The notes under the pieces: model-generated
What the model was told of the DNA's origin: nothing
The model's input: only the letters and a program-made list of their open reading frames with translations
The model's database searches: none
Made by a program: the position numbers and the translations under genes
Shown: piece by piece, positions 1 through 12,200 of the stretch
Layout of the letters: each line of letters begins with the position of its first letter
Numbering within the stretch: position 1 is the stretch's first letter
Origin: Nepenthes gracilis
Lineage: Eukaryota > Streptophyta > Magnoliopsida > Caryophyllales > Nepenthaceae
Length of the DNA stretch: 64,000 nt
Assembly (NCBI GenBank): GCA_033239525.1
Contig: BSYO01000011.1
Location: forward strand, 8,833,973 to 8,897,972
Direction of reading: 5' to 3'

Positions 1-2252
1 ACTAAACATGCAGGTTAACCTTATTCACTTACTGTAGTATAAACTTTTCCATTTACTGAAATATCGAATTCAAATGCTAGGAGGAAATTCAAATATGGTC
101 AAAGTTCTTTAAAAAGGGCAAATAACCGAAATTCTTCAATGATGCATACAACTGGACTTCATGCAAATAAAAAATAACTAGACTTTTTAAAATATGGAAA
201 TACCGAACTTCTTTAGATATGCAAATGCCGGACTTCTTTAAACATGCCAAAACCCAAAGTTCTTAAGAGAGCATGCTTACGTTCATGAATGTTGTCAATG
301 ATACAAATGAATAAGCGTTCGATATTTGCTAGCCAAACTCAAACATATAGAAAACAATTAACATAACATAATTCTCATAGAAACTTATCCAGTAGAATAT
401 GAAAACACTAATGCGTAAAATCGTAAGGTACATTTGCCTGATTTGCGAACTCTCTTACCTAGTCTGATCTGGAATTCTTTCCTTTATTTCTTTTGTCTCT
501 GACTCCCCAGCTTCTAAAGCTTGCTCCCAAATCCCCTTGGCATCTAGTATTTATAAGTAATGGGGGTAGGTGAGAGTAAGTAGGGTAGATCACCTACTAT
601 CAATATTTTATTCATATCCTCTTTTATTAGAAAATTTTAGAAAATTTCAGAGAGTTCAAGCAGGTGGAAGTAGGTAGGAGTAGTTCACCTACTCATAACT
701 TGCCGCTCCGGCCTTTAGCCAAAATCGGTCAGTGATTCATTCCTTGCCTTTAGTCAACTCCGGTTAACTTTCTTGACAAGTCAATATTTTATTTTGCCAT
801 CTTTCTTCTCAAATTGTCTTGTTGATAATTTATTGAAGAAATCTCATCAATGTTCTCCGAAAGCCTTATTATCCATCTACTCCGGTCATTGCTACTTTGT
901 TTATCTTACTTTATCATTCTATCCACTCCGACCTTCGCTAATATGCCAATCCTCTTTTATCGATCTACTCCGGTCATCTCCTTCTAAATTTACTCCAAAA
1001 AACATCTCCGAGAATTGTCTCCGGATTTCACTTAATCATAGCTGGAAATGATCTCTGGCAGAAATCCATTCTCCTTCCTCATTTAGCTGGATTATTTCTT
1101 TAACAAGACATAGCCTCTCATAGCCGGTCAACCTTCCGTTGACCAAATCATTTTCTCCCATACCCTACCTATCCGATCAACAAGGCGCTCACCTGATCCT
1201 TCCTCATGGTCTGCCGGTCAAGAGGGAGTTGACCGAATATTTTGGCAACTGGACATTTCTCCTCAAAATGTATCCGGCATTTTTCTTACATGCATACCAG
1301 TTAAAAACCCATACCGGTATTTTAGCTATTTTTGTAATTTCATACCATCCTTGCATCTTTGCCAATTTACCAATTTAGACCTGGTTAAATCATACCGGTC
1401 ATACCGACAAATTACCTCATACCGACAATTTGCTCCATACCGATAATTTTGCTTCATCCCGGCAAAATTCTCCAAAATGTATCATTCTGACATTTTACAT
1501 TAAACTGCCTAATAAACTAGTTTTCCTAAAGTATTCATTCCACCCAAAATACCCATCCCGGGCCCTTTGGCCATCCCGGGCACTTTGTGTATTTAATCGG
1601 TCAATGTGTTGACCAAGCATTTTTGCCATGCCGGTCATTTCTCTTGGTTATTCCTTTTCCAAAGCATACCGGTAATTTTCATCAAAACTCATATTGACAA
1701 AATATGTTATACTGGCAATTTCATTTCATTTCGTCTTTTAGTGTAAACCGGCCATTATACCCATTTCGGCCATGCTGCCATTTTATTCTATCAACGCGTT
1801 GACTGTGTATTCTAGGCATTTTGCCTCAAGATGCATTTCGATCATTTCTATTTATAAGTATACTGGCCATTTTGTTCAATTATCCAGTCAACGTGTTGAC
1901 CGTTCTCTTTACATATCAGCTGGTCGATGCATGTTGACCGGATTTTTTCTCTACAACTAGTCAACGCATGTTGACCGGAATTTTCCTCTAATTTTCTATC
2001 GATTATCAAATCTTTGTTTGGCCATTTTCGCCCAGGTCCTCGGGCATTATTTCTTTTGTCATTGGCCCTTAATATTGTTGGACATCCTTGGTAAAATTAC
2101 AGCATACCTCCCAATTATCATATTTTAAAAATTCAAAACCTCACTACAAATTTTTACCACATCGTGAAAACCGGCACCTTACATACCCTAAATTTAATTA
2201 TATTAACTTAATGATTGGGATTTACTATATTTTAAAAACTGGGTCATTACGT
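1..2252 (-). mobile_element. LTR of gypsy-type family A, cut by the window edge
   Basis: This is a long terminal repeat read on the minus strand. Its 5' end, near 2240-2252, matches the ends of the two complete family A copies at 21060-23784 and 37148-39719 (minus-strand start of the type TGTAACGGCCCAG, here decayed). It interrupts Tat 1 pol: RNase H coding sequence resumes at about 2253. The other end lies outside the window, so it cannot be said whether this is a solo LTR. A reversed TATA-like block is near 549-556, and inverted GGTCAAC/GTTGACC dyads lie at 1124-1978. The short open frames inside have no recognisable product. Confidence 0.75.
1124..1978 (-). promoter_or_regulatory. degenerate cluster of inverted W-box dyads in family A LTR
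   Basis: Dyads of GGTCAA and TTGACC separated by a few bases are seen at about 1124-1144, 1214-1235, 1598-1614, 1883-1901, 1921-1940 and 1959-1978. Each half contains the TTGAC core of the W-box, the site bound by plant WRKY transcription factors. The spacing is less regular than in the 37232-37520 copy. A regulatory role is inferred from the motif and from its position in the U3 part of the LTR. Confidence 0.5.
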
Positions 2253-3850
2253 CTTCTCCGCCTGAAAATTGAGGCCTTACTTCCAGGCTTATAGCATAGT
2301 CATTCTGATTGACCAGCTACTGAAGAGCATACTCTAAAAATCTGACGTTTCTCGACGGCTGGTAAAATGGGCTATCCAAGTTAGTAGGAGTTTCGAGGCA
2401 TGCAACCCTCACTTGGCCAAGGTGAAGGAAGCATGTCGGAGATTTGACAAGGTGACCTTGGTCCATGTTCCCTGAATTAAGAACTGGAAGGTCTACCAAT
2501 TTACTAGGGTAGCAGTGGCCGAAAATCCAGGACAGTACTCGAGGGACAGACGGAAAGTCCTAAGTACTTCAAACACTAAAGAACAGGAAGCCATGCAAGT
2601 CTCCGACGTGGAGAGCTGGATGACGCCTTACCAAAGATACCTAACGGACGGAGCACTGCCAGACAACGCGGGCGAAACCAAGCGGATCAAGAAGATGGCC
2701 GGTTGGTATACCATAGTCGATGGACGATTATATCACCGTGGCTACTTGACTCCGTACCTCCGGTGCTTAACTCCTAAAGAGACAGACTACGCCTTGAGCA
2801 AAGTCCATCTTGGGATCTGCGGAACGTATATCAGCGGCAAAAACCTAGCATTCAACATCATGTGCCAGGTATACAACTGGCCAACAATGAAGAAAGATGC
2901 CCTCGACTTTATGAAGAAGTATGAAAATTGCCAACTCCACAGTAATCTTTACCGTCAACTGTCCGCTGAGTTGAGGACTCTTCAGGCTCCTTGGCCTTTC
3001 GTGCAACGGATGGTCAATATTCTCAGCCCATTTCCCATTGCTACTGGGCAAAGGAAATTTATCATCACGGGTATTAACTACTTCATCAAGTGGGTGGAAG
3101 CTACGCCGTTGGCCAAGATCACCGAGCACAACACTTTAGAATTCGTCCGTCAAAGCATAGTCAGTAGATTTGGCATTCCTAAGGTCCTAATGACTGACAA
3201 TAGAACCTAATTCTCCGAAAAATACTTTACCAAGTATTGCACAAGTCTAGGCATCAGATTGGTTCACACTTCGGTAGCATACCCACGAGCTAATGGATAG
3301 GTAGAGGTCACAAACTGCATACTACTCCACGGTTTGAAGACCAAGCTAGAGGACGCAGGGGGCTCCGGGGTAGACAAACTACCTACCATCCTATGGTCTT
3401 ACCAAACGACTCCAAAAGAACCGACTCGTGAGACACCCTTCAATCTATGCTACAGGACTGAAGTAGTAATTCCAGTTAAGATTGGGCTTCCAAGTCTTAT
3501 GGTTGAATCCTTCGACTCACAAGGCAACTCTCAAAGAATTCAAAAACACCTAGACTTGTTGGAGGAAGCCCGTGACGTAGCCAGACTACGGACAGTGGGC
3601 TACCAAGAATGAGTCGCATGTCATTACAATAAGAAGGTAAAAGCACAGCACTTCAAAGGTTTGGACTTGGTCTTGGAAGCATCGAGGCTAAGGGCAAGAT
3701 CACCAACTGGAATAAGCTTTACCCAAATTGGGAAGGTTCTTTTCTAGTTTCTGCCGTTCTGCCGAATCGAGCATACAAGCTCTGGACCCATAACGGCAGG
3801 TTGGTTCCACGGACGTAGAATGTAATTCACCTAAAGCATTACTTCCAATA
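2253..3850 (+). pseudogene. Tat 1 pol: RNase H remnant and integrase
   Basis: Near 2253-2400 the translation resembles the RNase H stretch of Tat pol (residues like KLRPYFQA and a decayed LTDQPL). An internal deletion then leads to the C-terminal part of RNase H and to the integrase. Integrase features are the zinc-binding region around 2800-2940, the core at 2990-3300, and a C-terminal segment to about 3850. The expected first catalytic Asp is Asn (MVNILSPFP). The second Asp (MTDN) and the Glu (VEVTN) remain. Stops interrupt the frame at 3208-3210 and 3298-3300, and a further stop lies at about 3610. The piece is not functional. Confidence 0.8.
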
Positions 3851-4044
3851 AGGACACAGGTAGATCATCTATATTGCACGTGCATGCTTGTAATGTACAT
3901 ATTGATATTAATGAAATAAGAGTGATGTTTCATTCGTACCGTGCTATTCTTTCTATTGTTTTCTTATTCTGTGTGCATGTGTGTAAATTTACAGGGTTAT
4001 ACGACCTAGACTGCCTCTAAGTTGGTCAAGTTTTCACCCACTCG

Positions 4045-4243
4045 TAACTAAATCCCGGATCATCCAGCGGCCCATAAGCGGTTGTAACTAAACCCTGGTT
4101 ATCTAGATGGTCCACAAGCGGTCAAATTAAATCCTGATAATCCAGGCGGCCCATAAGCGACTGTAACTAACCCTAGTCATCTAGGCGGCCAATTAATGGT
4201 CGAATTAAATTTTGGTCATTCAGGTGGCCTGTTTACGGTAAAA
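4045..4243 (+). repeat. 40-bp tandem array between pol and antisense gene (Tat 1)
   Basis: Five imperfect units begin at about 4045, 4085, 4125, 4164 and 4203. Each contains a variant of TAACTAAACCC followed by GGCGGCCCATAAGCG. A related array occupies the same place in Tat 2 (30726-30943), where the shared block reads GCAGCCCATTAAGAGG. Confidence 0.75.
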
Positions 4244-4639
4244 ATCTCAGGGAACTTAAATAGCACACGTAACAACCTCCTATACTAGGAGATAGCGTGT
4301 CAGTCAACAACAGACGACAGGAGCAAAAGCGCTCTAAAAAAGCCAGCCGCCCAAGTTCACACTTGGGCAGCGCCGCCAAGCCTCTACTCACGAGTAAAAA
4401 ACAGGCTTGATCTGATATCAGGGTCTGGCTTGATGCCATCTGTTGGACTCAAGTCCATCAGAGAGCGCCATTAACATCTCAAGAAAGACAAACAGCCAAC
4501 TTGCGTACAACACACCTTGTTGGCTGAACAACGCAACAGTAATAATTAAAAAATGATTACAAAGACAAAGACATAGAATATCAGTAAAATGACCATTTTA
4601 TTGATTTTGTGCATTCATAATTATAACAATTTCAAAAAA

Positions 4640-6540
4640 TAAGGGTGCAAAATCTACAATGGAGTAGGGCCCCTAGGAGGAGGAGGCGGCGATGGCCCTT
4701 GACCGCTCCAGGGCTGTCCCACAAGGCTCTCGCAACGCTAGGTAGAACGGTTTGTTGGGTCAAGAAATTTAAGTGGACAATGCAACGATTGAGGGTGATG
4801 CCTTTCCACACCCATGCCCACAGCATCTCGGAGACCTCGTGGGGATGTATACGAGTTCCCAACTCATTCTCCAGCAATGTTAACTACCCCGAGAGCTTGT
4901 CAATGCACCTTATCGCCCGATCAGATTCCTTTCTCAGTTTGGTGTTCTCCTCCTTTAACCCAACATTTTCCTTCTCCAGGCTTAACACCACAGTCTAAAG
5001 GGCAGCTATATCATTCAGATGCTCTATCTGAAGCAGCTCTATCTCCTCCTCGAACTTGGCGATCTCTCTGTTACGATCAGAGATTACTAGGTCTCTTTGA
5101 CGTAGTCCCTTGCTAACTATGCCAATTATTTTCTCCTCCTATAAAGACCAAAAATGTTAAGTAACAACAACGGAGAGAAAAAGGAGAAGGAAAGTTACGA
5201 AAGTTTACCTGCCAAACTTTACACTTTGACCTCATTGGCCTGCTGTGAGACCTTTGTTCTAGCGGCGGAGGACTAGAAATAGAAATCTCCTGAGTAGGCT
5301 CAGTAGTGGCCTCCGCTGCAGCCTCCTCCGATAGCTCCGTCGTAAGGTCCACTTCCTCAATAGGCTCCCTAGCGGCAGACTCCTCCAGCAACACTATAGT
5401 AAAGCCTACAACGCAGCAAATAGCTCTAAAACTGGCTCCTGCAGTTCAAAGCGGGCTCCCAATGGCTCGGCTCACGGCTCCACGGCTTGCTCTAGTAGCT
5501 CAACTTGCGGCTCTCCCGAAGGCTCCACCTCGATGGCTTCCAGCTCCTACTCCGCCAAACACAGCTGCACCACAACAACAATGGCCTTTCGCTCAAGCAC
5601 GCAACATGGCATCCTATTCTTATAGAGACAACTCCACTTCAACTCCTGAGCGATCTCCCATTCCCCTAGGATGTCTGGCGCCCATGTGGACTAGCTCAGA
5701 GGATGACGAAGAAGGCTCCACTGTTGCGGCCCTCTTCTGTTTTGGATCGGTGGGAGCAGCGTCAGTGGAAGGAGCACCGGCGGCACCGCCAATCATAGCC
5801 CCAACCTTCCTCTTCCTTTGCGAGGCCTCCAGCGGTGGTGTCCTGAATTTCTAGACTGGAGAGAGAGGTCCCCAGTGAGCTCTCTTGGCTTCTTCCTGAG
5901 AAACCAAATGGTCTCTCCTAAATTCGGAAGCATTCTCCCTCATCAACGCCAACAACTTAGCCACAGCAGCAATCTTTTCCTTCTTTGGTGTCCTGGTGAA
6001 AGCTTTTGGAACCTTGCCCCAATCCCGTGACAAGGGCCATGTCTCAGTAATGTACACAAAGAAGAAGCGATCCTCCTAATTCTTCAATGAGTCATAGATG
6101 GCCCTACTGATTGGAAGGTCTCTGGGGGAAAGAGAAATAAAGTCCTCACTCTAGGTAAATCGGAACATCACCCTAACAACATTAATGGTTAGCGCCTGTA
6201 AATGGTGACGCATGAAGATGCAAAGAGAATAAAGATATCGCACGACATTGGTATGGAACCATGCAATGGGCACCTAAAGAGCTGTGAAGATGTCTAGCAA
6301 CTCTTGAGGAACAGGGAGACGAAGCCCAATTCTCAGATGAGCCTTGTATATAGTGATGCAACCTTGAGGGGGAGAGCATGCCTTGTCTTCCTCGCGGGGC
6401 ATCTTGAAGATGATCTCTTTAGGGATATTGTACTCAACATACAACTTTCTCACTTCACTAGCCTTAATCATTGAAACAATCCGGGTCTTGGAAGGCGCTA
6501 TGAAAACTAGAGAAGGAAGGAAGCAAAACATTTATAAAAT
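4640..6540 (-). pseudogene. Tat 1 antisense gene (Transposase_28-like / gene 23-like)
   Basis: On the minus strand, the N-terminal region at 6531-6274 resembles the 'putative gypsy type transposon' domain (Pfam Transposase_28). This family is the antisense gene known from plant Tat elements such as maize Grande. Visible pieces are VRKLYVEYNIPKEI, and a CSPPQGCITIYKAHLRIGLRLP segment that matches the conserved core. Further segments lie at 6057-5851 (Lys-rich, GKVPKAF) and 5394-5113 (acidic, Glu-rich). The frame is broken several times. Its function in active elements is not firmly known; antisense control of transcription has been proposed. Plus-strand open frames here are shadows of this gene. 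Confidence 0.7.
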
Positions 6541-6806
6541 TTTCAGGAAGAAAGCGTGAAAAATTTAAAAACAAAACGGCCTGAGGACTTAAAGGAATGT
6601 GAACGCTGGAGAATGAGAACCGTCTTGTAAACGTGCGCCCATCATTACTAATATGTGTCGCTTCCTGAATGGGTGCAGTCGAATCAGATCCTCTGGAGCA
6701 TTAATTGCTGGGATCGTAAATTCACTACATGCAGACATGTGGCCAACTTTTTGACTAATAAGCCAGCGGCATAATGGTGCGTCATTTTAACTCCCACTTC
6801 CTTGAA
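6541..6806. other. Tat 1 spacer upstream of antisense gene
   Basis: This is sequence between the N-terminus of the antisense gene and the 6807 tandem array. It would hold the antisense promoter. No convincing TATA box was seen. Confidence 0.4.
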
Positions 6807-7027
6807 GTTCTCTAGATTTTGGCTCAGACGATCAACAGATCCAGTCAACTCTTCCTCAGAAGTTCTCCGGATTTTGACATAGAAGATAAATGAATCCGGT
6901 CAATAATTTCTTCAACTGTTCTCCGAATTTTGGGCCTGATGGTCAATAAATCAGGTCGACACCTTCTTCAGCGGTTCTCCGAATTTTGGCCTAAAAGGTC
7001 AACGAATTTGGTTAGTGATCTTCCAAG
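6807..7027 (+). repeat. 56-bp tandem array just upstream of Tat 1 3' LTR
   Basis: Four units start at 6807, 6862, 6918 and 6974, each opening with a form of GTTCTCCGAATTTTGG and ending in a GGTCAA-containing stretch. Period is 55-56 bp. Tandem arrays in the 3' untranslated region are a known trait of Tat/Ogre-type elements and a known source of satellite DNA. Confidence 0.75.
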
Positions 7028-7201
7028 TCAATTCTCCCAATCTTGACATCATGGTCAGCAACTGCACGCAAGACGATCAGTAGGCCAAGAGTCTCCACTG
7101 GTTTCCTTACCATGCCACCTCAGGCAGGTATGCTAATCACTCGCGACTCATCTTTAAAATATTGGAGGCCGGAATCCCAGACTACCAGTATGGAGGACTA
7201 G

Positions 7202-8128
7202 TGATGGGTACGACAGCAATGAACTGACCCAAAAAGAAGGAATGGCACAAATCTACAACAGCCGACTTGCGCCTAGACGGTCAACGCCCACCGTTGACCG
7301 AACAAGAGGCTAAGTGAGCCAGGAAAAGCTCTAAAGAAGGATGAGCAACTTGCCCTTGAAATGGTCAACACTTACGTTGACCGGAAGCGAAACTAGTGGA
7401 CCATCTAAAGACCAGGCCTCAAGTGGGCCAAGCCAGGTTTGGCCCATGTAACTGTCCTCGACTAAGAACGGCCTTCTCCCCTGATTTCATGCTCTCAACA
7501 AAAGGAAATCTTACTTGTAACAGTTATTAGCAGATTCAACGTGCATCTCTCAAGGAAAGTGCCAGAATCCTTCTCGTGTCTTCAGTAAACCCTAACGGTT
7601 ACACGACATAGAAGGAAAGCAATGACCGTTACTGTCATAAATGCTCCATGCTAGAAAAGACAGCGATCTCAACAGAATGCGGGAATCGAGCCCTCCTGCA
7701 TAAGGAAGGCAACGCAGCACAATGACAATAAAAGGCCACGGAGTCCTCACTCCAAGGCACGCTTTTAGACTACAAAAGCTCCGTTAGAGAGCCCACAAAA
7801 GCTCTCTGCAGAAAAGCATCCACGTTTGCAGACAACAAAATGCTCTCTCTCTCTTTTTGCCACTACATTCTCAGCGAATACGGTACTTAAAATCAGCGCT
7901 CCTTACGAGCCAACAAAACCTCTCTCAATGAGAGTACTCACCCATTTCAAACACTCTCTACATTTTCTTACATTCTTTATTTTCACATTCTTAATTTGGG
8001 AAAATTTTTCATTGATTTGAGAATCGGAAATCATAATGTGACAACCCGCCACCATCACCGACCTTTATTCATGATTATGGTATACAGGATCCAAACTCAA
8101 TAGACGAAGCCGGATTTAGATAAACAAT
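7202..8128 (+). mobile_element. 3' LTR of Tat element 1
   Basis: The start is set by comparison with the Tat 2 LTRs. The polypurine-like GGAGGACTAG is followed by TGATGGGTA, matching GGGGACTAG plus TAATGTGTA at 33743. The end is estimated near 8128. The region around 8005-8095 has the layout seen near the 3' end of related plant LTRs. Two W-box dyads lie in its U3. The LTR ends about 740 bp upstream of the TBL start codon and points in the same direction. Confidence 0.65.
7278..7382 (+). promoter_or_regulatory. two inverted W-box dyads in Tat 1 LTR
   Basis: The first dyad, 7278-7300, is a perfect inverted repeat: CGGTCAACG, five bases, then its reverse complement through 7300. The second has GGTCAAC at 7363-7369 and GTTGACC at 7376-7382. 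Both halves carry the W-box core TTGAC. Function is inferred. Confidence 0.6.
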
Positions 8129-8865
8129 TTGACCCAAATTTGTTTAAAATTTAAATATATATATATATATATATTTTCTGACCTTAGTAAACTTTTAAAT
8201 CATATATTTAGTTATTAGAAAATAATAAAATAAAAATAAGGACTAGATCACTATTAATAAATATTATTAAGAATTATTATTACTTAAAGTAAGATAAAAA
8301 TAAATATTATATGACTTGATTTATACTAAAAGGAATTATTTCAACCGTAAATAGAATTTTTACCGTACCAAAATTTTTGATATCCTACACGATAATAAGC
8401 AATCGTGGTTGACAGCATACATTGGATATCCGACGCTAGAGAGAGGTTGCCGGCAGCATCGGCGACCGATGCGGGCAGAGTTCACCGTTAGTGAAGATGG
8501 CCAACAACTTTGCGGAGGTGCCGCAATCAGAACGGTGGCCATTATGTACTGACCCAAATAAAAAAAAAAAAAAGCCAATTCTATGATATTATTTGTTCGC
8601 ATTTTATACGCGAAAGCAATCCTATTAAATTCCCAGATCTTATACTTTAAGCCACCTCAGTAGAGAGAGAAAGAGAGTAAAAGGGATAAGGAAATAACAA
8701 GACACTGGTCAATTCCGCCGCAACGCATGCCGAGATAAAATGCAATTATTCACCCTCATTATACTGGCTCAAACATCTCCCTTTTCTTTTCCTTTTTCTG
8801 CTTTTCTTCTTGCCCACCTTTAACTTCTATCCAAGCTAGCTAGTACCGCCACTTCAGTGACACCC
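8129..8865 (+). promoter_or_regulatory. 5' flank and probable promoter / 5' UTR of the TBL gene
   Basis: This stretch lies between the Tat 1 LTR and the TBL start codon. It begins AT-rich, with an AT dinucleotide run at about 8156-8174. A pyrimidine-rich tract (about 8776-8830), of the kind common in plant 5' leaders, lies directly before the ATG. No clear TATA box was identified, so the transcription start is not assigned. The start codon context at 8866 (CCCATGGA) is good. Confidence 0.45.
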
Positions 8866-9218
8866 ATGGAGAGAGCTGCCTCTGGATTCCTCTCTTGCTT
8901 CTTCGTCATCACCTTCCTGATCAGCTTCCCCCATGGCAGTCCATCGGAGCTCAATGTGATGGAAGGAGAGGAGGTGGAGGCATGGCCAAATGAGGAAGAC
9001 GATGATGGCGGAGTGAACTTGGTGCAGAGCCAGCGGAGGATATGGCATGGAAGCAGCTGTGATTTAACAGTTGGCAAATGGGTGTACGATGAATCGTATC
9101 CTCTTTATGATCCAACTTGCCCCTACCTTAGCAGTGGAGTCACTTGTCAGAGAAATGGTCGCCCTGATTCTGACTATCAGAAATGGAGGTGGAATCCATC
9201 TAGCTGTTCAATTCCAAG
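8866..9218 (+). CDS. TBL: TBL exon 1: signal segment and N-terminal TBL domain
   Basis: It encodes 117 codons plus two bases. The donor AAG|GTAACT at 9218/9219 splits an Arg codon (AG|G), and exon 2 supplies the missing G. The in-frame stop at 9220-9222 lies inside the intron. The domain contains [18 protein letters not shown], then [13 protein letters not shown] and WRWNPSSC, the usual TBL order. Confidence 0.88.
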
Positions 9219-12200
9219 GTAACTTTTTCGAAAAATTACTTACAATTTTCATTCGTATAAATTGTGAAAAAATTAAATTATTTTAAATTATAATAATATT
9301 TTAACTATTTATTAAATTTATAAAATATATTATACATATAAAATATATTTTAATTTAGATATAAACAATAAATAATGAAAGTAATAATAAAGACGTGATT
9401 TTTAGTGACTAATGAAAATATCGATAATTATGGTTATCGAGTAAAATCTTTTGAATTTCAATGGTTAAGAAATATATACACTATAAAGATTAATTTATAG
9501 ATCGGATGGTACAAACGTACTAATCTAATCGATTTACTTCTTTTGTGATCTTTACCAAGGAATTAATTGAATTTACCGATGACAATGAAACCAGACACCT
9601 TCCAATCTTCAAGTTAATCATTCCACACGAACTATTGAATTGTCGTACACCAATAGATCCCAATTTGCACTCCATCAACGTCGTCAATGAAGGTTAATAG
9701 GCAGAAAAATGTGTAAAAGGTAAAGTACAATGTTGTGAGAAAAATCTTGAAGAGGAAGCACAATTGTTAAAAGTAAGTTTTCTCAATTGGAGTAATATAA
9801 AAGTATGAAAGATTTGATTTTGGTCTGAAATGGCTGTCAAAGATTCCAGCAAAAAGTCAAGGTAAATGTAATAAGATGGTTATATATAAGGAGGCTTAAA
9901 AATCTAGGTCAAAATTATGATGGTTGGTAAAATCCATGTCGCAACGCTCAAGCGTGCTTAGGATTTCATAGGCTACATCCCTCGATGCTCGAGTAGGGCT
10001 CAAGAAAGCTTTGAGTGCCGGGTCTACTGGATTTGGCGCTTAAGCGTTGGTCGGGCGAGTAGCAAATGCATGCTTAATGAAAATGGGGCTTAAGCGATCG
10101 GCAAGCGAGTCGCGAGCGCCAGGTTACTTGAAATGGGACTCAAGCGCTGATCGAGCACATAACAGGCACCAGCGTACTGGAAATGGGGCTCAAGCTCACG
10201 TAGGTGTGCAGCAGGCAAAGCCTCTCGGGGAATGCACTCATGTGTAGTTTAAGCGCACAGCATGCATGGAATTGGATAAGGCATTTCAGCAAATGGCAAA
10301 CGATATATTCTAATGTTGATTTTTAGTAGAATACAATCGATGTCGACTATAGACCAAATATAGTTATAAAATATACAAATACATAAATGAGCCTAATAAG
10401 TTGTAACCAATGGACATTCTTCTTATCCATTTTACCTCCTCAGTGAACCGTCAGCTATAATATTGAGCCTACTCACAATGATATGGTTGTCCGGTAAAAG
10501 TACAGACATAACACGTTATAGTAATAATGTAGTGTATTTTAAATATATAAAACCTACTTAAACAATATAATTATAAACTTAGAAAAATATTCGGAGATTA
10601 TAGTTGAATCCAAGTGCTATATTCTAAAAAAAAGTAAATTCTTTTATTCAAAGTTTGACCACAAAGAGAAAAAGAAATTACTGTTTGCAAATTAAGTGCC
10701 AAGATTTAAAGAACTTGATCTCAACACAAAGATACTCGCAAGATGGTGGTTACCAAAAGTTAACTACCCGCCCTATAGAGAGGATTGAGAGGTGGTGCAA
10801 CGCGGATTGAGGGGGCGTCCTTCTCTCCTGTGGAGAAGGACCGTCATTCTCTTAATCTGAGCTATCGGATGTAAAATCCGACGGTTACGTATTTTTGATG
10901 ATTAAATTTAAAATCGAACGGCCCACATTATATTATTCATTCAAAACATGTGAGCCGTCGAATTTTACATCCGATGGTTCAGATGAGGAGAAGGACGCCC
11001 TCCAAATCCAGTGCAACGCATGAAGCCCCGTTGTGCATTCAACTCCTCTCTCATCTCTTAGTTGGGAATGATCCAACGAAAAATATTTAAACTTTAGAAG
11101 TAGTCATCTAAATGATTTTAAGTAAATTTTTTAATTTATGAGTTTTACATTCAATGATGTCAATATTAGAAAAAAAAAAATCATTTCGAGAACATTTATA
11201 AAATAAGATACCTACTCTTAGATATAAACCTGAAAGTGGAGAAGGGATTTGTAGATGCTATGGGGCTTAACGTGTCACATTGCCTCTTGTTTCAAATATA
11301 AGTCATGGTAGTTACCACCTATCACTTGGGTGGTAGTATTAACACCCATATAGATGATAAAGGTAACCAATTGTTGGGAAATAGTATTCCTACAAATATA
11401 AAAGAATGCTAAAAGAAAAAGAACTAGCAAGGACACATAAAGGTTTTTACGTGGTTCTTTCAATGTGAGGTATGTCTACAATCGATCCTTTTCACAATCG
11501 TTTTGAAGATTATAAGTATTTATAGGATATTCACAAATCTCATAAATAATCAAAAAAGTTATACCTGACAAATGAAGCTTATCACAAAGAGAAATAAAAG
11601 CTTCTAAGGATATTTATTTTTTGTGTTTGGTTGTGATGAAAAGCAAACTCCAAGTGATAGCTTTTATAAGGAATTCTCTTTGAAAAAAGTAAATTACCCA
11701 CAGAGAAGATTAATACTTTTCAAAGCTCTAACTTCCAAATGAATCCATAACTATGATCACCAAAAGTTTATAAGTTTGTATAGAGAAATGATAGATACAA
11801 CTATTTATTAGAAATACCATGTATAGGTATATTTCATAATTAGGTGAATAGATGGTCTGTATAATTATCAAGTGTTAATAAAAATAAGCGTTGAATACAC
11901 ATCTATTCTATGAAAATACATTTTTCTCAAATTTCACGTATGATCCAAACCACACCTGTACATGAGTGTATTTTGTCTAGTACACTTATGCTTAATGTGC
12001 ACTTGATTTGGACATAAACGTATTTTATCTAAAATATCTATACTTAATATACACCTAAATGGTGTATGAGGACATTTTATACAGAATACCTGTGTTTGAT
12101 ATGTGTTTGAGTGTGGCACATGTGTTGGGCGCAATCCTTTACTTATACTTTTGCGCCTAATGTGCCTCTATACGGTGGACGTACGTACGCTGAGATGCTA

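Larger units (their letters stand above)
2253..8128 (+). mobile_element. Tat-lineage Ty3/gypsy element 1, 3' part
   Basis: The order is RNase H fragment, integrase, tandem array (4045-4243), antisense gene (6540 to 4640, minus), second tandem array (6807-7027), polypurine stretch just before 7202, and 3' LTR. This order, with a long 3' region carrying an antisense gene between pol and the 3' LTR, is typical of plant Tat-type elements such as Grande. The 5' part is lost beyond the family A LTR at 1-2252. No target-site duplication can be checked. The right limit, about 8128, is an estimate from an ACA-like end. Confidence 0.75.

Noticed and set aside
5306..5854. 182-codon plus-strand open frame rich in Ala, Ser and Pro
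   Set aside because: It lies opposite the Tat 1 antisense gene and has no recognisable domain; it is a shadow of that GC-rich coding strand.
8866..9222. exon 1 as a short secreted peptide gene ending at 9222
   Set aside because: It is exactly the TBL N-terminal domain and ends at a proper splice donor; the stop codon lies within the intron.
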